A stretch of 21,588 nucleotides of DNA from a virus, in IMG/VR virus record IMGVR_UViG_3300027996_000193, positions 1 to 21,588 of that record, one strand, 5' to 3'. A program made the translations under genes and the position numbers. Of this stretch, positions 1 to 12,400 are shown in pieces. Numbering within the stretch: position 1 is the stretch's first letter; each line of letters begins with the position of its first letter. The notes beneath the pieces are model-generated. The model ran no database searches. It saw only the letters and a list, made by a program, of their open reading frames with translations, and was not told the DNA's origin.

Positions 1-2
1 CA

Positions 3-3000
3 AATTTAGAAAGAGGTGATTTAAGTGAATCAGAATTAAGATCTCTTAAAACAAATATAAATGGAAACTTAGTATTTCCATTAGGTATGAATATGAGTGC
101 AAGCAGAATAGAAAAATTATTGTATTCTGCAGTTAACAGAACTCTTGTCAGACAAAAAGTAAAAGGTGATATGGAAGTGCAAGCTTCTAATTCTATGCTT
201 GGTAATAAAGAATCAATAAGTCAATTTAGATCTGCAACTGATGAAGAAAAAGAAAAATATAAAGGAACAATAGATTTACCTTCATATACAGAAGGATTTA
301 GTGGGCCAACTAATGCTGCTAAAATAAAGTTAGCATTAAAAGGAGATTTTGTTAACCTTTTAAAATTAAAAGATTTAGATGGGAATGAGATAGGAGATAT
401 ATTGACGTTAAATAAAATGATTAAAGATGATGCATGGTTGGATATAGATGATCATAGAAAAATGATAACATTAGTTGGTGTACGTATCCCTGTTCAAGCT
501 TTAAATTCTGCAGAATTCATGGAAATATATGAATTTTTACCTGAAGAAGCAGGAAATATAATTATACCACCAGCTGAAATAGTAGCTAAATCAGGTGCTG
601 ATTTTGATATTGATAAGTTAACTATGATGGCTCCAAGCATTACACTTAATAATGGTGTAGTATCACTTACTAAAGAAGGTATTAGAGGTATAGAAAATAA
701 GTTAATGTTTAATATAAAAGATATACTAAGTATGCCTGATAACTTTATTAGACTTGTACGTCCAAATAGTAATGCTTTAGGAAAAGAAATAGCAACTAGT
801 TTAGCTCCTTCAAATAGAGATCAAGAAAGTCATATAAATATATTAGATCCACTTTTTAATGTTGATATGCATGAAGCTTTTAATATAGCAGGTCAAGCTT
901 TAGGTATTGGTGCAGTAGATAATGTTTATAATCCATTGTTTAACTATTCAGGAATGTATTTAAATAATACATATAATCTTAATGATAATACCTATGATAC
1001 TAGAATACTTTTAGATCATAGTATTATGGATGTAGAAGGTTCTGAGCATATTTCTTTATCTAATCTTGTTAATACTAATGATAATGATATTGATCAAGTA
1101 TTAGAACAATTAATGAATGGTTGGGTAGATGCTGAATCTGATTTATGGATATTTGATCTTAATGCACGTACTGAATTAGCATCAACATTTTTATTATTGG
1201 TTCAAGCAGGAGTTCCGTTAAAAGATGCAGCAATATTTTTAAATAATCCATTAGTTAAAGAGTATGTAGAAGAATTAACTATTTTAAAAAGTCCTTTTGC
1301 ATTACCAATGGGAAGAAGGGACATTTCAAATTCTAATGTTAAGCAACAAGCTTTATCAAGAATGATAAATTCTAATTTTAGAAATTTTGGAACCTTTGCA
1401 GATGAAGGCGTTGAAGTAACAAAATCAATGGTAATTAATAATGCAATTGAATCAAGAACTGAAAAATTTAGTAGTGCAGAATTAAATAATATATTAAAAA
1501 AAGATTCAGAAGGATACACAGATTTACAAAAACAAGCTTTTTTACATTTTATAGAATTACAAACATTAGCAGATTCAATTACATCTGTTAAATCAGCTTT
1601 AGGTTTAGATACAAATCCTGTTGATACAATATATCAAGCTGAAGAATATAATAGAACTTTCAACGACATTTTTGAAAATAATTTAATACCAAGACAACCA
1701 ATTGATGATATTAGAGAATTATCACCAATTTCTTCTTTTCAAGATATAGCAAGTTTTCAAAGAGATTTATGGAAACCATTTTTTCCAATAAGACAAAATC
1801 AAACATTAGATGGATTTTTATCTAATTATCTTGATAGCTCTGCAGGAAGATCCGCAATGAATAATGTAGTTGGAAGTAATAGTAATAAAGATTTATTTAT
1901 ATTAAATTTTAAAAATGCATTAACAGACTATATTTTTCAAAATAATGTAATTGATGTTAATATTAATAGTAAAGAATATAAAAGTTTAGGTGTAGATACT
2001 GCTAACACAAAAATTATAAAAGACATGCCTATGTTAAAACATGGTGTTTTTGTTAAAGATGGTGTGATGTATGTTGATAAAAATAGATTACGTAAAATTT
2101 ATGATACTTCTTTATTTGCAGATAACTCATATAGAGTAATGTGGATTAATGGTAAATTAACAGGTAATTCTTTATTGCCTGCATCAGCGTTTAAAGCAAG
2201 AGGTTTTTCAAGTGAGTCATCTTTTATAAAATTTATGTATGAAAAAGAACATTTAAGATATATAATGCCATATGATAGTGTCAGCACTACTCAAAACTTT
2301 AAAGAAAGATTAAATAAAAATATAAATGTTATTGATACTATTGAAACAAAAAGACAGACAGATGAAACAGATGAAATGTTTCAAAAAAGAATGGAATATT
2401 TAACATATGATCAGATTATTACTAATAAAGCATTAGATAATACATTAAATATATGGAAAATGTTTATAAGCCCAGAAAGTATGGCTAATCAATGGTTTGA
2501 AATTAAAAAGAAATATGGTAACGAATTAGAAGCTACATATGACTTAATTGAACAATTAATACCAGATAAAAGAGTAAATAGTAAAATTAAAAATTTAAAG
2601 TTAAAAGATAGATTACTTGAGTCAGATGATGTAAATACATATAATCAAAATTTAATTGAATTATCAGATCCTGGTGTTACAAAATTAAATAATATGGAAG
2701 CTAACTTAGAAGTTTCTGATTTTTTCAATAGATTAAATTTCTTTGCAATGATTCAATCTGGTATTGGGACTGTTAATGAATTTTCTATGACAAGAATAAT
2801 AGATCATGAAAAAGTAATGACAGCATTTGCTTCTGCATATAAAAACTTTGATGTAAATAATAATGTATTAGAAGATTTAATGTTAAGATTTATTAGTCAA
2901 AACAGAATTGAAAATAGAAGTACAAATATTAGATTAAAAAATTATATAGATTCACGTACAGTTAGACTTATAGATAGAGACATTCTTCCAAAAACTGAAG

Positions 3001-3449
3001 ATGAGGAAAAATTAACATTACAGAAAATTGGTAAAAATGTTTTTACATATAAAACTTATTCAGCTTCTCTGGTTAATAAAAATAGCAATGTTACTTTTAT
3101 AACAGAAAGTAAAAGTAGTGAAAGAAAAAATGAATTTTCATTAGATGTTTCAACAATGTTAGATGAAAACATAGATTTAAATAAAGAACAAATAGATAGT
3201 TTTGTTGAAAAAATAAAACAAATTGCTAATGATGATAATCCAATTGCACTTTTAAAATCAGGTTATTTTCAAGAAAAAATAGTAAATAATCCTAAGACAT
3301 TTGTATATTTATCTAAGAAGTTATTTGAATTAGAAGGTTATATTAATCCAAAATCAATTCTTTCAAGTTCTTTAAGAGCTGTTATGCAGAAAGATGCACT
3401 TATAACTGATCAAGAAATTGAAGATTTAAAAAATAAATGTTTTATATAG
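3..3449 (+). CDS. crAss-like virion RNA polymerase, catalytic C-terminal part (5' end outside window)
   Basis: The frame is open to the left edge, so the ATG at 87 is internal and 1148 residues of a longer protein are seen. The key signature is DFDID, coded at 600-614, preceded by SGA and by a proline-rich stretch; this matches the beta'-type double-psi beta-barrel loop (NADFDGD in cellular polymerases) whose aspartates hold the catalytic metal. DFDID is the form known from the crAss-like phage phi14:2 polymerase gp66, a single-chain enzyme of about 2200 residues packaged in the virion. About 90 residues later come the segments AFNIAGQALGIGAVDN and NPLFNYSG, which could be the bridge-helix region (inference). 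The remaining ~850 residues have no motif I can name. By homology it would transcribe early phage genes after injection. It ends with TAG one base before the next ATG, so the two genes are cotranscribed. The family call is firm; domain limits beyond DFDID are not. Confidence 0.85.
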   Translation, partial: NLERGDLSESELRSLKTNINGNLVFPLGMNMSASRIEKLLYSAVNRTLVRQKVKGDMEVQASNSMLGNKESISQFRSATDEEKEKYKGTIDLPSYTEGFSGPTNAAKIKLALKGDFVNLLKLKDLDGNEIGDILTLNKMIKDDAWLDIDDHRKMITLVGVRIPVQALNSAEFMEIYEFLPEEAGNIIIPPAEIVAKSGADFDIDKLTMMAPSITLNNGVVSLTKEGIRGIENKLMFNIKDILSMPDNFIRLVRPNSNALGKEIATSLAPSNRDQESHINILDPLFNVDMHEAFNIAGQALGIGAVDNVYNPLFNYSGMYLNNTYNLNDNTYDTRILLDHSIMDVEGSEHISLSNLVNTNDNDIDQVLEQLMNGWVDAESDLWIFDLNARTELASTFLLLVQAGVPLKDAAIFLNNPLVKEYVEELTILKSPFALPMGRRDISNSNVKQQALSRMINSNFRNFGTFADEGVEVTKSMVINNAIESRTEKFSSAELNNILKKDSEGYTDLQKQAFLHFIELQTLADSITSVKSALGLDTNPVDTIYQAEEYNRTFNDIFENNLIPRQPIDDIRELSPISSFQDIASFQRDLWKPFFPIRQNQTLDGFLSNYLDSSAGRSAMNNVVGSNSNKDLFILNFKNALTDYIFQNNVIDVNINSKEYKSLGVDTANTKIIKDMPMLKHGVFVKDGVMYVDKNRLRKIYDTSLFADNSYRVMWINGKLTGNSLLPASAFKARGFSSESSFIKFMYEKEHLRYIMPYDSVSTTQNFKERLNKNINVIDTIETKRQTDETDEMFQKRMEYLTYDQIITNKALDNTLNIWKMFISPESMANQWFEIKKKYGNELEATYDLIEQLIPDKRVNSKIKNLKLKDRLLESDDVNTYNQNLIELSDPGVTKLNNMEANLEVSDFFNRLNFFAMIQSGIGTVNEFSMTRIIDHEKVMTAFASAYKNFDVNNNVLEDLMLRFISQNRIENRSTNIRLKNYIDSRTVRLIDRDILPKTEDEEKLTLQKIGKNVFTYKTYSASLVNKNSNVTFITESKSSERKNEFSLDVSTMLDENIDLNKEQIDSFVEKIKQIANDDNPIALLKSGYFQEKIVNNPKTFVYLSKKLFELEGYINPKSILSSSLRAVMQKDALITDQEIEDLKNKCFI

Positions 3450-3450
3450 T

Positions 3451-6400
3451 ATGGCAAAAATGTGTCCAAATACAAATACTGCAGAATGGAAAGAATCTGT
3501 AAATATTTTAACTGAAAAAGGAGCAATTAAAAGTTGGTTAAAAAACGAAGATATTGTAGATCCTAAAACTTCATTATATCAAAATTATTTAGAAGAAGAC
3601 TTTAACAATGCTTTAAATCTTCTTGATGAATATACAGATGATGAATCTAAATTAGATTTTACTAATAATACATCATCTAGAGTAATTATAGAAAATGCTA
3701 ATCCATTAATATTTAATGATAATCAGTTTTTAACTTATTTAAATAAAAATGTTGTTAAAGAACTAGGATTAGAAGAGTCTGATGTAAAGACAGTAACACC
3801 AGTTGAAGATAATATTATAAGTTTAAGTGAAAAAGAAAGAAACAAAAATTTAAAAAAAATAGAAAAAGAAATTGATGAAGCAAATGAAAACAGTTTTTTT
3901 GGAATATTAAAAAAAGAATATAAAAATAATTCTATTTATCCAAATACTATTAATGTAGTAATGAAATTTTTGGAAAATATAGGAGTTGAAACAAGATTGG
4001 TAGATGAAATTTTAACTGAAGATGGTAATGTTGTAAAGAGTGCATTAGCTGTAGCTAATTTTATGAACGGGTCAGTTGATATAATTAATGATATTGAAAA
4101 AAGAGGTAAAGCTTGGGATAAGGTTCCTGAAGAAGCAGCACATTTTTTCTATAGATTATTAAAAGATAATGCACCATTAAAAAATGAATTATGGGAATCT
4201 GCAAAAAGATCAGATAAATTAGAACAATTATTAAAAAGCTCAGTTTATAATAAAGCATATGATATAGGAACAGATGTATATGAAAATTCAAGTGTATTAC
4301 TTGATGTGTTAACTGAGGAAGCAATAGGACAATTAATTTCTGATGCAATATCTAGAGTTCAAAATAAAACTGCAGCAACTCCTGAAGATTATAGTTTTTT
4401 CAAAGCACTTATTAAATGGTTTAAAGAAATTTTTAGTGTTTGGAGTAAATTAAGTCCTGAATTAAAAGATGAGAGCAATAGAGCATGGGATAATGCAGCA
4501 AGAAGAATATTATCATCTGATTTAACAGATCTTATGACATTTGATGAATATTATGCCGCTAATGAAGAAACTTTAACGATGATTCCATCATACGCTTCAA
4601 TAAATGATATTAATAATTTTGATGTTATAACTGATGAACAAAAAACAATATTAAAATTTGATAAACAATTTAAAAGACGTAGTAGATATCTTAAAAAAAC
4701 ATATAATAATCTTTTTTCATTTAAAATTAAAAATATTGCACCAACAAATAACCAAATATACGATATAGATTTTACAGTAAATCAAGAAAGAAGGTTAAAT
4801 GAATTAACAGAAACTTTTACAAAAGAAGATACTGTAGTAGATCTTGGAGAAGGAAATAAAAAAGATTTAATAACTAAATCTCCTGTATTAAGATCATCTG
4901 AAGAATTTTTAAAAAAATATGGTAATATTGATATATCACTATCTCAACCTTTAAAAATAAAAGGATATCCAAAATTAGATTTAGAAATATATAATAAAGT
5001 ACTTAAACTAATAAAAAATGAAAATTCAGATATAAAATCTATAAAAGGTAAGGATTTATTAAAAGAAGTTAATATTTATTTAGATGCTAAATATCTATTA
5101 AATTTTAAAAATGAAAATATGTATTTAGATTATGGTGTAACAGGTACTTTTCTTTATGAAGATTCAAATGTAGAAACTCCACAAACTATTTCACAAGAAA
5201 GACTAGCATATTTAAGCACTTTAACACAAGAAGATCTTAATGCTTTACCTTCAGAAGAACAAGCAAGAATAAGAGAAGAGTTAGTATTAGCAACTAATCA
5301 TCAAAATGTAGATAAGAAATTTATAATAAATAAAGATTTTTTAACAGGAAAAGTTGAACATAATAAAGTTTCAATGTTTTTTAATAATACTGGAAATGTT
5401 ACAAAAAAAAGAGCACATACTCATTTTTCTATGTCAACTTATGATGAATCAGAAAATAACAATCTAGGTAATATTGATTTTGATAATTATATAAACCACC
5501 GTGTAATGCCTACTGCCTTTGGTAGCTTAACATATTATTATAGTTCTAATAATTCTACTATTAAAGATGCTGCTGTAATACATGAAATACAAAGTGATAA
5601 TATTGAATATTATTTAAATTTATTAGCAACTATAGATTCAAATGATAATAAAGAAGATAAAATAAAAGAAGCTAATGAGATAACTAATAAAATAATTAAT
5701 CAATTAAAAATCGAGCAAGAAGATAAAATAAATAACTTATCATATGATAAGGTAATGGAAATAAGATCACTTAATAACAACTTAAGTATACACAATGAAA
5801 GATCAACAAATGTTCAAAGATCTATAAGGGAAACAGTTCTAAATGAACTTAAGCTTAGATATAAAAATAATTTAAATTCACTTATTGGAGACTTAAATAG
5901 ATTAAAGAAGAATGACACAAAAGAAGAAAAAATAAAATTTTTAGAACAAAGTATAAAAGATTTTAAAGAAGATTATGAAGATTTTAGTAGAAACGAAAAT
6001 TCATATGTAAATCTTATTAGAAAAATTAAAAATAAATTAACTCAAACAAGAGAGTATGCTAGAGAAAATCCTTTATCTATTTATGAAAAGCAACTTGCTT
6101 TAAATTATAATTATTCAGTTAGAGGAGTTTTTCAAGATATAAAATCTAAAGGTGGACTATTTAAAATACTTCCTGAATCATTTTTAACTGAATATAATGA
6201 ATTAAAAGAAGAATATAATTTTTTTCAAAATTATGCTGACTATTTTAGAGATGGTGATAATGACAGAATAACAAAATTTAAAAACTTTTCTGAAAAAGTT
6301 CTTGATTTTATAACATCAAAATATAATTTTGATGTTGGTGAAATGCCTTCATATGCATCTAAACAGTATGATAAATATTTAGAAGAACAAAGAACTAAAC

Positions 6401-9400
6401 TTACGTTTCAAATAAGTGATGTATTATTTAAGCCAGTATATAAACCAAGAACTAATTATGAAGAGTATCAAACTAATCAAAAAATTATTGATTATATTAA
6501 AATTAATAGTTTAATTGATGGTATAAATAATATAATATTTGAAAGTAAAAAAGAATTAAGAAAGACATATTATAAAATGTCAGAATTTAAATCACTTGAT
6601 AGTTTTATTAAATATGTAGATGATCCAACATTAAAAAATTATATAAAAAATATAGCATATAATGATGCATTATTAAGCCTTACTTCTTTAAAAATACTTG
6701 TTAAAAAAACAAGTAAATTTAATCCAAAAAAAACAAAAGATAAAAGCTTTGTTAAAGAAGTTAAAGAACTTAAAAATGAAGTAAAAAATATAGAAGAAAC
6801 TTTAATAAATAATTTAAAAGATTTTAATGATGAAACTATTCTTCAAACAAATAAAAAAGAAATAAAAGAAATTGCTAATAGAGAACTATCATACTTTAGA
6901 CCTTTAGTTAATGAGCTAATACAAAGACATATAAATAATGTTGGTAAAAGTGTACCATTATATTTTTCAGGATTTCAAATGGCATCATTGCTTCAATCAA
7001 ATACTAATACTGCATTAATATATGCAGGTCCTGAAGAAACCTGGATAGAGCAAGATCAAAGAGTAGCTTTTCAAAGTTTTGAAAATGAAGGTGATAAATA
7101 TACTGCATTTTTAGAAAATGGAAAAGATAAAGAACCTGTATATAAAATAAATGATGAACCTATATCTAAAAAAGCTTATACTAAAAAATATAATCAAGCT
7201 AAACAAGAAAAAATAAATGATGTTATAAAAGATATCTTTTATGATTTATTAAACGATAAAAATTTAGCTGAATCATTAAATAATAGTTTAAAAAATCAAA
7301 CTCTTTATACTGATCCTACTGATACTGAAGTAATACCAATTAATATTATTAATAAAACTCTTAAAGATTGGAAAAATGATACAAGTGTTTCTCAAAATAT
7401 TAGAAATCGAAGAGTTGTAATGTATAACAATAAAATGTTTGAAAAAACAAATAATAAACCTTTAGTTGTTGGTGCTTTATTTTCTGCATTAAATAGTTTA
7501 CCTGGTATTACTATAAAATGGGTTCCAAATGTTGATGGTTTTAAAAATGATGCAGGTGGTTATTTAATTGATGTTTCTAATTATCATTATAAAGCTGCAA
7601 TGTTATATGGTTTAGATACTGAGCAAAGTATGTCAATACAAAAAGACGCAACAGATGCAATAATTACTCCAGTTAACATGACTGAGTCAGGTCAAAAGAC
7701 TGCTCGTGCAAATGAAATAGTTTATAAACTTGCTTCAAAATTATCAAAAAGTACAGGTATACCTTTTGTAATGGTAACTAAAGAAGAAGCTACAGAAATG
7801 CTTGCAAATTCACAATCACCATACAATGATGATAACGCCTTCTTTTTTGATGGAAAGGTTTATTTAGTTGGAGATACTGTATCTTTAGAAGATGTATTAC
7901 ATGAATATGCACATCCATTAGTAAGAAGTATTGGTGTACAAAATCCAAAGTTATTTAATAAAATATTTGAAGATTTATCTAATACACAAGATGGTTTAAA
8001 AATAATTGAAGAAGTAACAAATTTATTTGGAGAAGATTATGAATTTTTCAAAGAAGAAGTAATTGTAAGAGCTTTGACTGAAAAGTCAAATTTAGATGAA
8101 CAAAATTTACAACCTAAATCTGTATTTCAAAAAATAATAGATAAAATTATATATGCAATTAAATCAGTTTTAAGATCTGCATTTAAAGGAAGTAAGATAA
8201 ATATAAACAATCTATCACCTTCTACAACTTTATCTGAATTAGCTAAAATGTTAGAATCTAAAGATTTTAATATTGATATAGATATTGTAACTAATTCTGA
8301 TATTGCAGTTTTTAATAGACAAACTAAAGAATATGTTAATGATCTTCAAAATGTAAAAAATAATGATTTAATAAAAATTACTAATAATTTTTATGATACT
8401 ATAAGAAATCAAATGTTTCAGTTACGTAAAAATAATTATTCAGAACTAGTTGAAATTTTGGCCCCATCAAGAGACAAAGGATTTTTACCATATATGCAAA
8501 AATCACTTTCTAAGTATCAAACAATTAATATAGAAAATGCAGAAAAATATGCTCAAAAATTTAATGAAGATTTAAACTATCAACAACAACATAGTGAAGC
8601 ATTAATAACTAATGTATTACAAGTAAAGATGATGTTAGAAAAAATGGTAGATCAATTACATGATTTATCAAAAGATCCAAATCATAAACAAAACTTACAA
8701 CGTGCTTTTTATTATGGAAAAGTTTTAAATCATTGGGAAAAATTCTATAATGATTCATTATCAATAATTAATGATATTGAAAGGGGATTAGCTAGAACAG
8801 AATTTGGTAAAATTCTTGACTCAATAAATCAAGAAATACAATCAGGTAAAAAAATGATGATTAACATCAGAATTAAAGGTGTTAAAGATGCATTATATGA
8901 AAAAATTAAACCTTTGATGGATAATGTAAAAGATAAGTATGAACAAAAGGTTGAAATAATTAAAAAATCAAGAAGATCAGATAAATTAAAAAAGAATAGA
9001 TTACGTGAATTAAAAGAAGAATTTGATAATGCATATTTAACTAAAGAAAACTTTGAAAAAATGTTAAGAGGAGAATTAGGTGATGCACATTACTTAAATG
9101 GTTTTCTAGAAGGATACATGTATAATCAGGATCCTGTTGTTGCAAGTTTAGCTAAATATGTAAAAGATAATTATAATGAAATGTTAGCTAAAGTTCAAAA
9201 AGTAGCTAATGATTTTGCTAAAGATATGGAATCTGATATTAAAAGATCTAAAATTGCTACTGATCCAGCTGCAATTGGAAAACAAGTTTTATTTACTGAT
9301 ACTGTAATGGTTAGAAATCCAGAAACAGAAGAGCTTGAAGAAAAGAAAATATGGACAATATTAAATCCTTTTAAAGGTGATAGAAAAGCAGAAAGTGAAT

Positions 9401-12400
9401 ATAAAGAAGAAATTGAAAAAGCAAAGAAAATTGCTTTTGAGACTAATGATCATACAGCATTAATTCAAGCTGTTAATAATTTTAGAATATTTAAAAATAA
9501 CTATTATCATAGACCTTACGCAAAAATATTTTATGATAGGCAAAATATATTTGATACTCCAGAAGGTCAAAAAGCTTTTTATGCAAGACAGGTTATATAT
9601 GAAAAAATGGATAATATCAGAAGAAGAAGTGGTTCTGAGTTAGAAAGATTACAATCTATAGATGATATTAAACCTTTATTATATGATTTAAGACAGCTAT
9701 CATCATTGGTAGATCTTAATGGTAATAAAAAGAAATCAGGTAAAGAAAATCCTGAATTAAAATTAGAAGCTAAAGATGATTTAGATGTAGCATTTATATT
9801 AAGAGAATATTCAGAAAAGTCAAGAAGATTTTTTGAATATGAAGAGATACCAAATTTGTTTAATGAAAGATATTTAGCATTTATTGAAGAGCTTAAAATG
9901 AAAGGTATTACTGAAGAAAATTCTCCAAATGAATTTGCTAAAGAAGAAGAAAAATGGTTAGAAAGTAATACTAGAAAAGCCATAAAACAAGAATTTTATG
10001 ATACAAGAGCAGACATATTTTCTAGATTAGAAGAATTAATAAAAAAATTACCTGAAGATATTGCAAAAAAACTTAGTAGATCAGAAATTACTACAGATAT
10101 ATATGACGCATTAGGTCCATATAAAGATACAGATGGACAACCAGTTGGAACAGAAATGTCTGAAAAAATGATAGCATATATTAAGTCGTTACAAGAAACT
10201 TTAAATAAAATAAAAGATGAAGAACTTACTGTTTCTGGATTAACTAAAGCTGAAAAAGAAGAATTAAATAATTTATGGGATTTATGGAAAAATTATAGAG
10301 ATGGTATGGAAAAAGAAGATCTTGATAGATTTGAATTTTTAAATAATAAATCTAGTACTCAAGGTTTATCCAAAGCACAAAAATCAGAATTTTATTCTTT
10401 ACTTGGAGAGCTTGATACATTACAGTCTAAAATACCTACAGAATATTACTTAGATATATTTAATAATTATTTAAGCAAACTAGATACAAGCAGTATTAAC
10501 ATTCCAGGGTTTAACGGTGAAGTAAATTCTTTTAATATAATTGATATTATAGGGACAAGATCTATTATAAATAGTCTATTAAATCAAGATAAGGAATTTA
10601 AAACATGGTTTAATAAAAATCATATAGATAGAAAAATTAAAGTTAAAGGGAAAACTAGAAAGATATATGACATAGTATATGCTTGGTCAAAAGTGATACC
10701 AAATGATAAATCATATTATGAACAAACTAACATAGTAAATTCTAAAGGAACTATAATAAAAACAATTGATGCTTTACCTTCATATGAATATTTTGATAGA
10801 AATGTTAAAGATTTTTATTTAGATGATTTTGGTAGAAAAGTTAAATTAACTACAGATAGGATAGTTGGAGAAACAATTGATAATAGAGGTAGATGGTTGC
10901 CAAAAGAAGGAAAAGATTTAGAAGCAGGAGTACCTGATAGATTTAGAAATGACGAATACTTTAGAATTAAAAGAGAAGACCCAACACGTTTTAAATTAAT
11001 TGAAAAAGTAAAAAAATGGATGTTAATTTTTCAAGAAGATGCTGATGATAAAAGTAAATTATATTTAGATTCTCCTAGATTTAGAAGGACTAATTTAGAA
11101 TATTTGCAATCTGGTGAAGCAAGAAAAGAAAAGGTTTCTCAATGGAAAGCTATAAAAAAAGGAATAAAAGATATATTTGCTGCATCAGAAGATGATGCAG
11201 AAGAAGGTAACGCTAACTATGATGAAGATACTAATTTAGAAATTGCTCATTTAGATTTAATTGATGATGATGTTAACATACCAATAAATGGATTATATTC
11301 AATAGATTCTGATCAGGTTTCTTTAGATCTTATTCAAGGTATGTATAGATATATGACATCTATTAAAAAACAAAATAAGTTAGTTGAAATGAATCCAGTA
11401 GCTGAATCATTAAAAAACATAACATCTGATCCTGAAAATGCATTAAAAGATGTAGTCAGAATTGAGAAAGAAAACATGTTAAATAGAGCTATTAAAAAAG
11501 TTAAGTTTAAAAAAGGAAAATACATAAGAGAAAATATAATTAATAATTTTTATGAAAGAGAGTTTGAGGGAAAAACTTTAACAGGAATTGGTTCAGATAG
11601 TAATGCAGTTAATAAAATTGCAGGTCTTATTATGTCTAGAGCATCTTTTGCATTTTTTGCATTAAATATGCCATCTGCATTAAAAAATAGATATGGGGCA
11701 ATGTTTCAAATAATGATTGAATCAGCAGGTCATAAACATTTAAATCCGTTAAGTTTAGCAAAAGGAAGAGCTTGGTCAGCTGGAGCAGCTATAGAAATTA
11801 TGAGTCAAGTTTATACTAGAGGTCCAAAATCTCATAAATTACAATTAATAGAATTATTTGATTTTGTTCAAGGAAGATTTGAAGAAAAAATTGGTAATTC
11901 AAGTTCAAGATCTGTGATATCTGATGCTGCAAACATGAAATGGTTATATTCTCCAAGAAAAATGATGGAATTAGAAGCATCATTACAACTAGCTGGAGGA
12001 ATGTTATACAAACAAAAAGTTAAATTAAATAATGGTACAGAAATATCATTAGTTGATGCATATGAAACTGTAGATCAACAAATTAGACTTAAAGATGAGG
12101 TGACTGATAGAGAATGGGAACCAGGTAAAAGTAAATTTAATGCTTTTAAAAATACACAACAGCAAGTATCTAACAATCTACAAGGAGCATATGCAAAATT
12201 TGATCAACCTGAAGCACAACGTTATTTAGCATTTAGAGCATTTTCTTTTTTAAGAAGATATTTTACACCTATGATGATAAATAGATATGCGTTTAAAGGA
12301 AAAATATGGAATCCTCAAGAAAGATATGATATTGCTACAGATGATATAACAATGGGATATTACATGAGATCTTTAAAATGGGCAGGTAAAGTTTTAAAAT

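Noticed and set aside
87-3449. ATG at 87 as the start of the RNA polymerase gene
   Set aside because: The frame is open from position 3 and the 28 extra codons read as normal protein; the known family is much longer at the N-terminus.
3447-3520. TAG read-through joining the polymerase and the giant protein
   Set aside because: Reading through the TAG in frame meets a TGA after about 20 codons, and a good ATG starts the next gene one base later in another frame.
4085-4348. Antisense open frames inside the two giant genes (also at 1202-1519, 2099-2287, 9579-9983, 11334-11525)
   Set aside because: Leu/Ile/Phe-rich composition, no leader signals, and full overlap with well-supported plus-strand genes.
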